This document shows, piece after piece, positions 26,319 to 35,675 of a stretch of DNA of 64,000 bases; position 1 is the stretch's first letter; each line of letters opens with the position of its first letter. The notes under the pieces are model-generated. The model saw only the letters and a program-made list of their open reading frames with translations, was not told the DNA's origin and made no database searches. Source of the DNA: Paenibacillus agilis (GTDB taxonomy: Bacteria; Bacillota; Bacilli; Paenibacillales; Paenibacillaceae); assembly GCF_007786455.1 (NCBI RefSeq), contig NZ_VNJK01000001.1, positions 3,310,673-3,374,672 on the forward strand, read 5' to 3'. Position numbers and translations under genes: made by a program.

Positions 26319-26915
26319 TTACCATTCCAATTGAATCATCTCACAGCGAAGTCGACTTAGCCTTACTTTGCAGTGTTCCATCTGTTCGACGTCTTCTACC
26401 TTCATCGCTTCTGACAGTTCTGTCAATGTATCATCAATCTCGATTCGCATCATATCCATTCGCTCTTCTGCTCTCGTGGATTGAAAGGTTTGTATCATTT
26501 CTTCTGCCGAAACAATAGGACGCTTCTGAAATATGACCTTCTGTTCCAATCCGCATATCTCCACTAGGCGAATACGCTCCCCAAACATAATATTTTCGAC
26601 AAATATATGACGATCTTTAAAGCGCTTAACTACTGCGTGACCACGTGCATCTCCAATGAGCTTCTCCATAAATCCAGACAATCGCTCGTCACGCAGCGTA
26701 TAGTCACCTACAATTTTATATCTTTGCTGGATACGCTGAAAACGAAGCTTCACGAGCTTTCTGCCTGTTCGAATGGAGATGATGAACAATGACTCATTCT
26801 CACTCCAGTACAGCGAATATCCTTCTCGGATAAGATCGCGGATCAGGTCCTGGATTTGCCGCCGGTCAAAGCGTAACTCCAGATTACAATATTCCACTTC
26901 ATCGCTGCGATTCAC
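26319..26915 (-). CDS. Conserved hypothetical protein
   Basis: A 198-aa soluble, charged protein. It starts at a GTG with AAGGAGG 8 nt upstream, a strong initiation signal. An N-terminal alpha/beta part (LELRFDRRQIQDLIRDLIRE, then SLFIISIRTGRKLVKLRFQR) is followed by a glutamate-rich helical C-terminus, possibly a coiled coil. No catalytic motif is visible and I do not recognise the family. It lies alone between gnd and the opposing yktB. Confidence 0.7.
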   Translation of the reverse strand: MNRSDEVEYCNLELRFDRRQIQDLIRDLIREGYSLYWSENESLFIISIRTGRKLVKLRFQRIQQRYKIVGDYTLRDERLSGFMEKLIGDARGHAVVKRFKDRHIFVENIMFGERIRLVEICGLEQKVIFQKRPIVSAEEMIQTFQSTRAEERMDMMRIEIDDTLTELSEAMKVEDVEQMEHCKVRLSRLRCEMIQLEW

Positions 26916-27164
26916 GGCAAATACCTCCTTGCTAACTTCGACTGTAGTTCATCATATGACGGTGCAACTTGGATTATTGACTGGAAATTTAAGCGGATCC
27001 AATGAAAAATGAACTTTCCTACTCCACCTTATTGCTCGCTCGCATGTCCCTTCGATTTTAAAAATGTGATAAAATAAAGGAATTCCTATTCAAATAACAG
27101 CACTATGGGTTGTTTATATACCTAGCTACTGCAAGCGCAAAAGAAATACGAAGGAGACTAGAAC

Positions 27165-27791
27165 ATGACGTTTAACGGTTTTGAATCATCAGATTTTGAA
27201 ACATTTCACATTGAAGGATTAGAGCAGCGAATGGAGGCTATTCGCACTCGCATTCAACCAAAATTTCGTGCAATCGGTGAACAGCTCGTCGCAGATGCGG
27301 CTGTATTTGCTGGACAGGAAATGTACTTGCACATCGCTCAGCATGCTCGCCGCAAAGTTAATGCACCAAAAGATACATGGATGGCTATAGGCCCTAACAA
27401 ACGAGGCTATAAATCTTTGCCGCATTTCCAAGTCGGATTGTTCGACGATCATTTATTTATTTGGCTCGCCTTCATCTATGAAGTTGAAAATAAAAAACAA
27501 ATCGCTGAGCGGCTCTTAGCCCAATCTGATGAACTAATAAATGCCCTCCCTAATGATTATGTCTTGTCCATGGACCATATGAAAAAAGATGCAGCTAAAA
27601 TTACAGAATTAACCGATGAGCAATTGAGCTTGACGCTAACCCGCTTCCGCGATATCAAGTCTTCAGAATGGCTAGTAGGCCTCCACCTGAAGCCTAATGA
27701 TCCTATCTTGCAGGATGGACAAGCATTCTTAAAGCTCGCATCGGACACGATTCACACTTTAATGCCGATATATAAGGCAGCAACTACGTAA
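27165..27791 (+). CDS. yktB: YktB family protein (DUF1054, UPF0637)
   Basis: A 208-aa protein that matches B. subtilis YktB along its length: [20 protein letters not shown] at the N-terminus, [19 protein letters not shown], then [20 protein letters not shown] in the middle. The function is unknown across the family. AAGGAG precedes the ATG by 9-10 nt. It is a single-gene unit closed by a strong hairpin. Confidence 0.9.
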   Translation: MTFNGFESSDFETFHIEGLEQRMEAIRTRIQPKFRAIGEQLVADAAVFAGQEMYLHIAQHARRKVNAPKDTWMAIGPNKRGYKSLPHFQVGLFDDHLFIWLAFIYEVENKKQIAERLLAQSDELINALPNDYVLSMDHMKKDAAKITELTDEQLSLTLTRFRDIKSSEWLVGLHLKPNDPILQDGQAFLKLASDTIHTLMPIYKAATT

Positions 27792-27845
27792 CATCTTTGC
27801 TGCGAGTAATCCATCTACAAATACATCTAACATGGGTACCACATA

Positions 27846-27892
27846 AAAGGGCTGTCCTAGCAGGTAATTAACGCCTGCAGGGACAGCCCTTC
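27846..27892. terminator. Bidirectional terminator after yktB
   Basis: AAGGGCTGTCC/GGGACAGCCCTT forms the outer stem and CAGG/CCTG an inner stem, with flanking A/T runs. It lies between convergent genes. Confidence 0.85.
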
Positions 27893-27930
27893 TTGTATAT
27901 CCTATTCATCAAATAATTAACTTACCATCA

Positions 27931-29112
27931 TCACGATATCGTCGTGTTCAGTGAAGACGATTGGTCAAGCGTATTAAAGCGAATGACTAATGCTACTGCT
28001 GCAATGGATAGTACCGCTCCGATAATAAATGGCATATTCGCATTCCAGTTAAAAACAGCAGTTGCTAGTGCAGGTCCTGCAATACGCCCGAAACTATCCA
28101 TCGATGAATTAAGTCCCGATGCAACACCTTGGCTGACTGTTGTCTTCTGCGTAATCAACGACGTGACACAAGGACGGATCAAAGCATTCCCGATTCCAAA
28201 GATGCATAGAAAAATCGTTGCATTCACTAGCGTAGTTGAGAAGAGTATAAGCACAAAGCCTAGCGCTGAAATGACAAGACCAGCCATAATGCCATACTTT
28301 TCTTTCCCCTTTTTAATATAGCGACGCACAATTCCGCCTTGCACTAGAGCTCCTGCCAATCCGCAGAAGAAGAACATCCAGCCAATATCCCATGCTGTCG
28401 TTCCTGGAATGCGCAGCATTTGAAAGTACATCAAGGTAGCTTCAAGACCCGCCAACGTAAATGTGACAAAAAAGGAAAGCACATATAAATACTTCATTCG
28501 TCCTGTAAAAGCAGTCCACCTAGATGGTGAAGCTGCCGTACGCGGCATACGCTTGTCTAAAGGCAATGATTCCTTTAACACTAGCGCACCCAGCACAGCC
28601 GTTACAAACGTGAGTAGTGCTGCTGCATAGAACGGAGCTGCTGATCCGCCAAATTCGCTTATGATACCACCGAATGCTGGACCAAAGGTAAAACCTAAGC
28701 CAATGGACATCCCAACAAAAGCCATTCCTTTTGTACGTTGTTCATCCGTCGTAATGTCTGCCACATAAGCTACAATTACTGCCGTGACAGCCCCGGAGAA
28801 CAAACCACCTAATATCCGAGACACATACATAAGCCACAGCATATCCGTGCCAATCGCAAATAGTAAATAACTTACACTAAATCCACTGATACCAATTAAA
28901 ATAATGGGTCTCCGTCCAACGCGTTCCGACCAAGCCCCCCAGATCGGCGACACGATAAAAGCCACAAGCGAATAAATCGATAGCATCCATCCTAGATGCA
29001 TTTCATTAGCCCCAGTATCCGTTATTGTCATAGGCAGTACTGGGATAACGATTCCAAACCCAATAAATACCATCATTAGCATAAGCATGACGACAGTTAG
29101 TTGTTTATTCAT
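27931..29112 (-). CDS. MFS drug-efflux transporter (DHA1 type)
   Basis: A 393-aa integral membrane protein with 12 predicted helices. Motif A appears as GAWSERVGRRPIILIG between helices 2 and 3, and SRILGGLFSGAVTAVIVAYV is the motif C-like antiporter region of proton-coupled drug exporters related to Bmr, NorA and TetA. Substrates cannot be read from sequence. The start at 29112 has GGAGGG 7 nt upstream; the much longer in-frame extension (76 codons) has no site and runs into the divergent decarboxylase gene. Confidence 0.88.
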   Translation of the reverse strand: MNKQLTVVMLMLMMVFIGFGIVIPVLPMTITDTGANEMHLGWMLSIYSLVAFIVSPIWGAWSERVGRRPIILIGISGFSVSYLLFAIGTDMLWLMYVSRILGGLFSGAVTAVIVAYVADITTDEQRTKGMAFVGMSIGLGFTFGPAFGGIISEFGGSAAPFYAAALLTFVTAVLGALVLKESLPLDKRMPRTAASPSRWTAFTGRMKYLYVLSFFVTFTLAGLEATLMYFQMLRIPGTTAWDIGWMFFFCGLAGALVQGGIVRRYIKKGKEKYGIMAGLVISALGFVLILFSTTLVNATIFLCIFGIGNALIRPCVTSLITQKTTVSQGVASGLNSSMDSFGRIAGPALATAVFNWNANMPFIIGAVLSIAAVALVIRFNTLDQSSSLNTTIS

Positions 29113-29328
29113 ACACTTTCCCTCCGTAAATCCCATCGTACCACAATTTTCATGGCAACAAAATGAACAAACTTCGAATATACCGGATGCTTTTCCAGCA
29201 TGTCGTCGACTGCTGTTGTAATTTGTTCTTGCATTCCGGGGGGTTTTTGTTAAACTAATCCTTGTTTCTTTTAGCCGATCCCGATTCAGGGTAACCGGCA
29301 TTTCCATATGAAAGGTTGTGAGACCGCG

Positions 29329-30807
29329 ATGGACCATCATCGAACTCCACTATTTACAGCATTGACGAATCATGCATCCCGCAACCCTGTTCAGTTCCAT
29401 ATACCTGGACACAAAAAAGGCGCAGGAGCAGACGAACAATTCCGTAATTTCATCGGTGAGCAAGCATTTTCAATAGACTTGATCAACATTGCTCCCCTCG
29501 ATGATTTGCACCAGCCTACTGGTGTAATTGCAGAAGCGCAGCAACTAGCAGCTGACGCCTTTGGTGCCGACTATACGCTTTTCAGCGTACAAGGCACAAG
29601 TGGAGCTATCATGACGATGATTATGTCCGTATGCGCTCCTGGAGACAAAATTATTGTTCCGCGCAATGTGCATAAATCGATCATGTCAGCGATCATTTTC
29701 GCTGGGGCTAAGCCGGTATTCGTATCTCCGGCACGAGACTCCAACCTTGGGATCGATCACGGTATTACAACGCGTTCCGTGAGACGCGCCTTGGAAAAGC
29801 ATCCTGATGCCAAGGCAGTGCTTGTCATCAATCCAACTTATTTCGGTATATGTGCCAATTTAAAAGAGATTGTTGATCTCGCACATTCCTATGATGTACC
29901 TGTACTTGTCGATGAAGCACATGGGGTACTCATTCATTTCCATGAGGATTTGCCGATGTCAGCCATGGAAGCTGGTGCCGATATGGCAGCAACAAGCGTC
30001 CATAAGCTGGGGGGCTCTATGACACAGAGCTCCATATTAAACGTGAACACGAAAAATGGTCTTGTCCATATGCATCGTGTACAAACGATTATTAGCATGT
30101 TAACTACTACTTCAACGTCCTATATTTTGCTTGCTTCGTTAGACACATCACGTCGAAACCTTGCGTTGAACGGGCACCAAATCGCCGAAACTGTAATTAA
30201 GTTGGCACAAGGAGCGAGACAAGCAATTAATGAGCTACCGGGGCTATATTGCTTCGGAGATGATATATTAGGCGGAGAAGCTACACATAGCTATGATGCA
30301 ACGAAGCTGACCATCCACGTACGCCATCTAGGCATTACAGGATATGAGGCCGAGAATTGGCTACGTGATCGCTTTAATCTCGAAGTTGAGCTGAGTGACA
30401 TGTACAACATTTTATGTCTTGTCACACCTGGAGACTCAGAGGAATCTATAGGCATTCTGCTCCATGCTCTTAAAGTTCTATCACAAGAACATTTTGAGCG
30501 GAATGAAGTAAAAGAACTTGTTGTGAAAATTCCAGAAATCCCTCAATTATCGCTCATACCACGCGACGCGTTCTACGGGGATACAGAAGTTGTTCCATTT
30601 GAACACTCGGCTGGACGCATTATTGCGGAGTTTATATATGTCTACCCTCCAGGTATTCCTATTTTGCTGCCTGGTGAAGTTATATCGCAGCAAAATATTG
30701 ATTATATTCGCGATCATGTCGATATCGGTCTACCTGTCAAAGGACCAGAAGACCGTTATATACAATACGTAAAAGTCATTCGTGAAGAAGAAGCTATTTT
30801 CGAGTAG
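29329..30807 (+). CDS. Orn/Lys/Arg decarboxylase class I family (SpeA/YaaO-like)
   Basis: A 492-aa PLP enzyme of the fold I basic amino-acid decarboxylases. FHIPGHKKGAG at the N-terminus, VQGTSGAIMTMIMSVC, DEAHGVL (PLP-binding Asp) and SVHKLGGSMTQSS (Schiff-base Lys) are all intact. In Bacillus this family includes arginine decarboxylase SpeA, the first step of polyamine synthesis, and YaaO; I cannot tell which substrate is used. Of two starts, ATG 29329 is preferred because AAAGG lies upstream; the earlier ATG 29308 has none. Confidence 0.9.
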   Translation: MDHHRTPLFTALTNHASRNPVQFHIPGHKKGAGADEQFRNFIGEQAFSIDLINIAPLDDLHQPTGVIAEAQQLAADAFGADYTLFSVQGTSGAIMTMIMSVCAPGDKIIVPRNVHKSIMSAIIFAGAKPVFVSPARDSNLGIDHGITTRSVRRALEKHPDAKAVLVINPTYFGICANLKEIVDLAHSYDVPVLVDEAHGVLIHFHEDLPMSAMEAGADMAATSVHKLGGSMTQSSILNVNTKNGLVHMHRVQTIISMLTTTSTSYILLASLDTSRRNLALNGHQIAETVIKLAQGARQAINELPGLYCFGDDILGGEATHSYDATKLTIHVRHLGITGYEAENWLRDRFNLEVELSDMYNILCLVTPGDSEESIGILLHALKVLSQEHFERNEVKELVVKIPEIPQLSLIPRDAFYGDTEVVPFEHSAGRIIAEFIYVYPPGIPILLPGEVISQQNIDYIRDHVDIGLPVKGPEDRYIQYVKVIREEEAIFE

Positions 30808-30870
30808 ATTCTAAAATTTGGGTCTGTCCCATAAATAGGTTCTATAATTCGTAAGATAACCATTAGATGC

Positions 30871-30920
30871 AAAAAGGTTGAGTAAGGGGATGAAACCAAC
30901 CCCGAACTCAACCTTTTTTA
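30871..30920 (+). terminator. Terminator after the decarboxylase gene
   Basis: AAAAAGGTTGAGT and ACTCAACCTTTTTT form a long stem with an inner GGGG/CCCC pairing, ending in a T-run. Confidence 0.85.
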
Positions 30921-30987
30921 CGTCTCTGCTCAAATTCAATTTTCATGACTTTTGAGCCAGTCCCACTTTGAAAATGATTAAATGATA

Positions 30988-31425
30988 TTAAAACGAAACC
31001 TTCCCTTTCACATGTGCACCATCATCAAGAGCAGTCGTTCTTTTGGCAACTACAAGATAATAGGTCTGGTTTGGCTCTAAATTTCTAAAGGTAGTATGGT
31101 GTGGCTCATGACTTTCGAGTTGGTACCAATGGAAGCTATAAGAGGAACCCACTTTCTTATCTTGAGCAGGTGTTGCACCTTTTTTATACAAGGTGTAATT
31201 AACATCTGGGATTTTCTTCGCATTGCTAGATGAATAATAATGTTGTGCTTCGAAGGTAACATTAATGTAGTTTCCCGTAACATAGAATGATGCTGTTTGA
31301 ATACTTTCACCTGGGTACAAATTTGTGTTCCAAGTTGCAACAGTAGTATTCGCCGAAGCAACTTGTCCAAACACCATGAAACAAAGTACAAAAACCAAAC
31401 TTAACATGCTAAACTTCTTTTTCAT
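30988..31425 (-). CDS. Small secreted protein of unknown function
   Basis: A 145-aa protein with a classical signal peptide (KKK, hydrophobic core LSLVFVLCFMVFG, cleavage after VASA). The mature ~120 residues are beta-rich, with aromatic residues (YYSSSNAKKI, then SFHWYQLE) and a C-terminal LEPNQTYYLVVAKRT strand that recalls FN3 or jelly-roll edges; no family assigned. GAGGAG lies upstream of the ATG. The leader contains a 12-bp inverted repeat and a LytTR-like repeat, which links it tentatively to the adjacent LytTR system. Confidence 0.75.
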   Translation of the reverse strand: MKKKFSMLSLVFVLCFMVFGQVASANTTVATWNTNLYPGESIQTASFYVTGNYINVTFEAQHYYSSSNAKKIPDVNYTLYKKGATPAQDKKVGSSYSFHWYQLESHEPHHTTFRNLEPNQTYYLVVAKRTTALDDGAHVKGKVSF

Positions 31426-31462
31426 GACACATCTCCTCTTTTCACCAGAATCAATTTGATAA

Positions 31463-31505
31463 TTCCACTGGACAAATTAGGCTTCCCACACAATGTCCAG
31501 TGGAA
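31463..31505 (-). repeat. 12-bp perfect inverted repeat in the leader of the secreted-protein gene
   Basis: TTCCACTGGACA at 31463-31474 and its exact complement TGTCCAGTGGAA at 31494-31505 enclose a 19-nt loop. No T-run follows in the direction of the gene, so a 5' stabilising stem or operator is more likely than a terminator. Confidence 0.65.
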
Positions 31506-31534
31506 GTAACATTACTTTATAACAATTTGACGGT
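31505..31534 (-). promoter_or_regulatory. LytTR-type imperfect direct repeat (weak)
   Basis: On the minus strand ACCGTCAAA and AATGTTACT are separated by 12 bp (21-bp period), the geometry of AgrA/LytTR sites; each half matches the consensus at 7 of 9 positions. A TATAAA lies between the halves. Confidence 0.3.
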
Positions 31535-31715
31535 AAATTTGTATTACAGGCTAATGTGGCTAAAATAGTGGATTTTCCTGCGCGACAAATGTAAAATCAT
31601 TGATTTATTTGTCTTAACCAATAGGTATAACTGACCGCTGAGAAATGGAAAGCTGCAATTAAGATAGAAGTCTATCTATGAACTAAATAGGTTGAGATAT
31701 TACTATAACAACGAT

Positions 31716-31764
31716 AAAAGGGTGTACCTTAAGTCATGAACATCACTTTAAGGTACACCCTTTT
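31716..31764 (-). terminator. Terminator of the LytTR two-component operon
   Basis: AAAAGGGTGTACCTTAA and TTAAGGTACACCCTTTT are exact complements (17-bp stem) with T-rich flanks. The rest of the 390-bp gap 31426-31815 holds the repeat elements listed above. Confidence 0.9.
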
Positions 31765-31815
31765 CGGTTCTCTATCACAGCCCTGCCCTAATGACAAAAT
31801 GACACGCATAACCTT

Positions 31816-32625
31816 TCATTTTATAGTTGTACTTGCTCGCTCAAAATGAATATAGCAGTTGCGGCTTAACGTTACCGTTTCTGAAACACCGTGCAATATA
31901 ATCTCATAATTTCCGTACGTAATTAGGTCAGCACATACTTGGTGTATAAACTTTACGTTCACAAGCTGACTTTTGTTCGCTTGAAAAATTTGTTTCGTTG
32001 TCAGCTCATTCAATTGCTTTAATGATAATGTCGTCCTTATTTTATGTTCGACATGATTGTACATTAGTGTAATGGTCGTTTCTTTTCCGTATTTCGTTAT
32101 GTACACAATGTGCTCCTCATTGACATGGAGATCACGATAAATGACGCCTCCATCTACATCCCGAATTTTTTGTCTACAAGTAATTAAATATCCCTTAGAC
32201 GTGTACGGAGACGATAATCGCATGCGATTATCGATACGCTCGATAATTTTTTGAATGCTTCTTTTAAAACGATCTTCTGTTATGGGCTTGACCAAGTAAG
32301 ATAGCGAATCTAATTCTGAACTTTGCTCCGCCATGCGTACATCCATGATCCCTGTTACGACGATTATGAATGGATCGTAGCCTTGACGCTTTAATTCTCG
32401 ACATGCATCAAGCCCTGAGGATTGCTTCAACCCGATATCTGTAATAATGACATCCGGAACATGGCTTAAATAAGATTGGATCAGCTTTTCTCCCGATGAA
32501 ACGGTATCTACAACAGCGATTCCGTTCCTTTCGGCGAGCCGAATAAGTATTTCCGTTTGTGCCATATGATCTTCCGCAATGATAGCCGTAAATATCGTAT
32601 TGGTACTTGATTTTGCTAACATCAT
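31816..32625 (-). CDS. LytTR-type response regulator
   Basis: A 269-aa regulator. The receiver domain (about 12-130) has the phospho-acceptor Asp in DVIITDIGLKQSSG, acidic AEDH at the start and the conserved Lys in YLVKPI. The C-terminal half (about 150-265) is a LytTR DNA-binding domain: IFQANKSQLVNVKFIHQV and ETVTLSRNCYIHF match the family. LytTR regulators bind 9-bp direct repeats 12 bp apart. Its ATG overlaps the stop of the kinase gene (ATGA), so the pair is co-transcribed and translationally coupled. Confidence 0.9.
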   Translation of the reverse strand: MMLAKSSTNTIFTAIIAEDHMAQTEILIRLAERNGIAVVDTVSSGEKLIQSYLSHVPDVIITDIGLKQSSGLDACRELKRQGYDPFIIVVTGIMDVRMAEQSSELDSLSYLVKPITEDRFKRSIQKIIERIDNRMRLSSPYTSKGYLITCRQKIRDVDGGVIYRDLHVNEEHIVYITKYGKETTITLMYNHVEHKIRTTLSLKQLNELTTKQIFQANKSQLVNVKFIHQVCADLITYGNYEIILHGVSETVTLSRNCYIHFERASTTIK

Positions 32626-34358
32626 GTCTCCCCATTTTGTGATAAAAATTTCATTTTGAAGGCAAAGGTTGTCCCATTCATCCCCTCAGTACTAGTTTTT
32701 TCGATCCAAAGCTTTCCTTTGTACTTCTCAAGCAATTGACTGACAACATGTAGTCCTAATCCTTGACGTGACGGCTTGCTTGTGAACCCTTCACGCATCA
32801 ATTCAGGCAGTTCTTCCACTTCCAGCATTCTGCCTGTATTAAATACCTTAAAGTACAGCCAGCTCTCATTGACCCAGATACTCATCCTGACATTACGTTG
32901 TTCTGCAGGAATTTGAATCGCTTCATCGAAAGCATTCGTAAGCAAATTCGTTGTGATTCGAATTAGATCAAGTGATTTCTCACCATCCTGCTTAAGCAAT
33001 TGAATCGGAGCAATGTCATGTTCAAATTTAACTTTCCTGGCAATGGATTGACTTAAAGCAAACTGTACGATTGCAGCTAACGTAGGATCACCAGTTTTAA
33101 TCATTTCCTGTATTTCAATGACCTCACCGACCAATGCCTCTGATACCTTTTCTAATTCTTCGTAGCGCCTATGTTTGACATAAGAGTGAATCACATTAAC
33201 AATATTGAGAAAATCATGTTTCAATCCATGAATGGTTGTATATAAACTATTCAGATTATCTAAATAAACTTTTTCAGCAGATGCTACCGCTAAAAGCTTT
33301 GATTTGACGACTTTTCGATACACCAGCAGAACAAAAATGAAACTGATTAAAGCTGAAATCGCTATATCCGTAATAATTTTACGGATTTCCTCGTCTAGTT
33401 TATTTTGAATGACATCATAGTCAGAAACGACACCGATAACGAGCGGAAAACTCGTTTCTATAGGGATAAAGCTTTTCATAACCGTCTGGTCGTTCCTTTT
33501 CAATTGCACATTGATTATTTTCTGATCAACATAGGCTTGTCTTACATATCGTTCATCATCTTCCACAGCAAATTCATGTTCGCCAAAATAAATGGGCCGC
33601 TCAGGGTAAGGGTTGATATCTCGGTTGTTTTGCCGCAGCACAACAGGCGCTTCTCCAAACCGTTTTGGATTGAATCCCGTTATTTCTAACAAAAACGGAT
33701 TGTCTTTACGAATGCGTTGTAAGTACGCATCATTTTTAATAATTTCTTGATGAGGAGCTAAATAACTATCTCGATAATAAGCGTTTATCATATAGTCCGT
33801 TGTCCCGTCATAATAGTACCCTAATTTGTTCAGTTTTGACGGATCAGAGGAAGTAACATCGAGAGGGCCTGACCAATAATTCGGCTTACTATAGCCTTTT
33901 TCAATCGTGACGTTATGGGTATCTAAAAGCTGCTGGAAGGCCGTTAACCAGAACACAAAATTTTCTGTGGACAAATTTCTTTCTAGGGGATTAGAAGAGC
34001 GTAAGCCTATGATTTCATCACCGACCCGCTTGAACAGCGTTAAATGGGAAACACCTATTTCACGGGTAAGCTCAATAAGCTGCTCATTTGTAACATCCTC
34101 AAGCCTAGAAGGTAGCATGAGTTTTGCTGCGATGGCAGCCATTCGAAGACTGTCGGCCATCAATTTCTCGGAATGGTCAGCTACTCGTTGTGAATATTCG
34201 ATCATATATTGAATATTACGTGACACAAGTTCCATCCGTTCTTGATTACTATAAAGCAGTGCATTTTTTGCTTTATAATAATAAAAAATGTGATTGATGG
34301 ATAACAGAAACAACATCAACACTGCCACAATGGTAACAATTCTTGATTTTTGCTTCAT
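32622..34358 (-). CDS. Sensor histidine kinase with extracytoplasmic domain (Spo0B/GHKL type)
   Basis: A 578-aa kinase. A membrane helix (about 8-25) is followed by a large extracytoplasmic domain (about 30-325) of dCache-like length, then a second helix (KIITDIAISALISFIFVLLVY). The phospho-acceptor region is HGLKHDFLNIVNVIHSYV, as in AgrC/CitA-like kinases, and the ATPase has LTNAFDEAIQIP (N box) and RQGLGLHVVSQLLEKYKG (G box). The sensor domain suggests a small-molecule ligand rather than a peptide; no agrB or agrD is nearby. The start at 34358 has AGAGGG upstream. Confidence 0.88.
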   Translation of the reverse strand: MKQKSRIVTIVAVLMLFLLSINHIFYYYKAKNALLYSNQERMELVSRNIQYMIEYSQRVADHSEKLMADSLRMAAIAAKLMLPSRLEDVTNEQLIELTREIGVSHLTLFKRVGDEIIGLRSSNPLERNLSTENFVFWLTAFQQLLDTHNVTIEKGYSKPNYWSGPLDVTSSDPSKLNKLGYYYDGTTDYMINAYYRDSYLAPHQEIIKNDAYLQRIRKDNPFLLEITGFNPKRFGEAPVVLRQNNRDINPYPERPIYFGEHEFAVEDDERYVRQAYVDQKIINVQLKRNDQTVMKSFIPIETSFPLVIGVVSDYDVIQNKLDEEIRKIITDIAISALISFIFVLLVYRKVVKSKLLAVASAEKVYLDNLNSLYTTIHGLKHDFLNIVNVIHSYVKHRRYEELEKVSEALVGEVIEIQEMIKTGDPTLAAIVQFALSQSIARKVKFEHDIAPIQLLKQDGEKSLDLIRITTNLLTNAFDEAIQIPAEQRNVRMSIWVNESWLYFKVFNTGRMLEVEELPELMREGFTSKPSRQGLGLHVVSQLLEKYKGKLWIEKTSTEGMNGTTFAFKMKFLSQNGET

Positions 34359-34627
34359 CCTATACCCTCTTTGTTGCTTTTTTTTGATATCGAATTCATA
34401 CAAATTATTTTTTGTGCACTGGCTTGGGTTTGCAATGAGGAAGCGGAGATTTTATAACGACTAAACGTATACATATAATTCGGAGATGTTCATATGTAGG
34501 CTTGTACAACATCATGATATACTATAATTTCCATTTAAGTAAAGTACTATTTTTTATTGATTTTCATTTTAAAAGATGTTAGCGATAGCATATTCATATA
34601 CACCTACCATTTCAGCCCAAATACGCA
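34359..34627. other. AT-rich intergenic region without a recognisable gene
   Basis: Gap between the kinase gene and the next terminator. It is AT-rich. A plus-strand TTGTAC-15 bp-TATAAT (34502-34528) resembles a promoter with a short spacer. No ORF with a ribosome binding site is visible. Confidence 0.5.
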
Positions 34628-34657
34628 ACAAAGCCCCAAGTCACCTTGGAGCTTTGT
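34628..34657. terminator. Terminator after the DUF1292 gene
   Basis: CAAAGCCCCAAG and CTTGGAGCTTTG form an imperfect stem with a TCAC loop; the T-tract is short on both strands. Confidence 0.6.
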
Positions 34658-34667
34658 TCATCAAATA

Positions 34668-34979
34668 TTACATTTGATCTTCGTCAATTAGCAACTCTTG
34701 ATATGCCTGTTGAACACGATCCCATTCAGCATCATCTTCAATCGGGTTAAGAGCCATACCCTCTTCATCTTCGTCCATACGGAAGATAGCCCCGTCAGCT
34801 TCAAGGTTGTTGCGCTCAAGAAGCAACGCATATAGTTGATCTTCTACGTTAAATGTCTCGACAAGAACCATTTCTACTTCTTTGCCTTCGTCATCAATTA
34901 ACGTTACAATAATCTCTTCATGAGAATGATCGTGGTCATGGTCGTGACCACAGCCGCAGTCATGTTTATGTTCGCTCAT
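34668..34979 (-). CDS. DUF1292 family protein with His-rich N-terminus
   Basis: A 103-aa acidic cytosolic protein. The body (EEIIVTLIDDEGKEVEMVLV, then FNVEDQLYALLLE and NPIEDDAEWDRVQQAYQELL) is the DUF1292/YrzB fold, whose function is unknown. The first 20 residues hold CGCGHDHDHDHSH, a Cys/His-rich head typical of nickel or zinc storage and delivery proteins and not found in B. subtilis YrzB. The start at 34979 has AAAGGAG upstream. A metal-sensing or metal-buffering role is inference. Confidence 0.85.
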   Translation of the reverse strand: MSEHKHDCGCGHDHDHDHSHEEIIVTLIDDEGKEVEMVLVETFNVEDQLYALLLERNNLEADGAIFRMDEDEEGMALNPIEDDAEWDRVQQAYQELLIDEDQM

Positions 34980-35102
34980 TATGCGGGTCTCCTTTAGTAC
35001 AAGTAGTGTAATACTACAGTATCGTATCATGTTATAGACGACAGGTCAACGCGCAGTGAGCATGTGCTGCAATATGTAAATAGAAAAAAATGATTGTGTA
35101 TA

Positions 35103-35675
35103 TTATTTCACAGCTTCAACTTTTAGCTGAGATAAGAGTGTGTAGTCACCATTCTTCTGTCTCATATAGCAATTGATTGTATATACACCTTGGGACTTGA
35201 AATCATATTTGTATTCCTCAGAGCGGAACCAAAAGTTATCTTTCCCTTTAAGTCCTTTGTCTTCTTTTTCCTGAATCGTTGACGTGTTCCCTTTCGGATC
35301 GGTAATTGTCAAACGAATGGAGTCAACCTCTGTCTTCAAGCTGTCAACTTGAACGAGTACAGAGAAAGAAGTACGGCCTGTCTCAACTTTGCCGAAAGGA
35401 TTTTTCCCTTGGAAAAGAAGCATGTGGACATTAGGCTTCTCCACATATAGTTTTTTAGTTTTTTCATCGAAATGTACGAATGCTTGTAAAGCATCCTGCA
35501 GTTGACGCACAGAGACATAAGTCTTGCCGTCAATGATGTATCCTCCGTCAGCTAACGCCTCGCCATTTAAAGTAACACGCATGTTATCAGCTTCAGCGTG
35601 CGCAGGTACTGTGGAAAGTGTTCCCGCGAACATCATTCCTGCCAGTACAAGTGCAGCAATTCTCCTGCATTTCAT
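35103..35675 (-). CDS. Secreted protein with copper-amine-oxidase-type stalk domain
   Basis: A 190-aa exported protein. The signal peptide (KCRRIAALVLAGMMFAGTLS, cleavage after AHA) is followed by a stalk domain: MRVTLNGEALADGGYIIDGK, then TYVSVRQLQDALQ, the copper amine oxidase N-terminal-like fold frequent in Paenibacillus surface proteins. The second half (about 85-190) is beta-rich with SIRLTITDPKGNTS and resembles an Ig-like module. It probably acts in the cell wall, with unknown ligand. GGGGG precedes the ATG. Confidence 0.8.
   Translation of the reverse strand: MKCRRIAALVLAGMMFAGTLSTVPAHAEADNMRVTLNGEALADGGYIIDGKTYVSVRQLQDALQAFVHFDEKTKKLYVEKPNVHMLLFQGKNPFGKVETGRTSFSVLVQVDSLKTEVDSIRLTITDPKGNTSTIQEKEDKGLKGKDNFWFRSEEYKYDFKSQGVYTINCYMRQKNGDYTLLSQLKVEAVK

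Noticed and set aside
30811..30975. Possible insertion-element remnant around the GTCTGTCCCA and CAGTCCCAC sequences near the decarboxylase terminator
   Set aside because: The ends are not a clean inverted repeat, no target duplication and no transposase fragment; the terminator explains the structure.
34502..34528. Plus-strand promoter-like TTGTAC and TATAAT pair
   Set aside because: The spacer is only 15 bp and the downstream hairpin has no good T-run; too weak to call a transcription unit.
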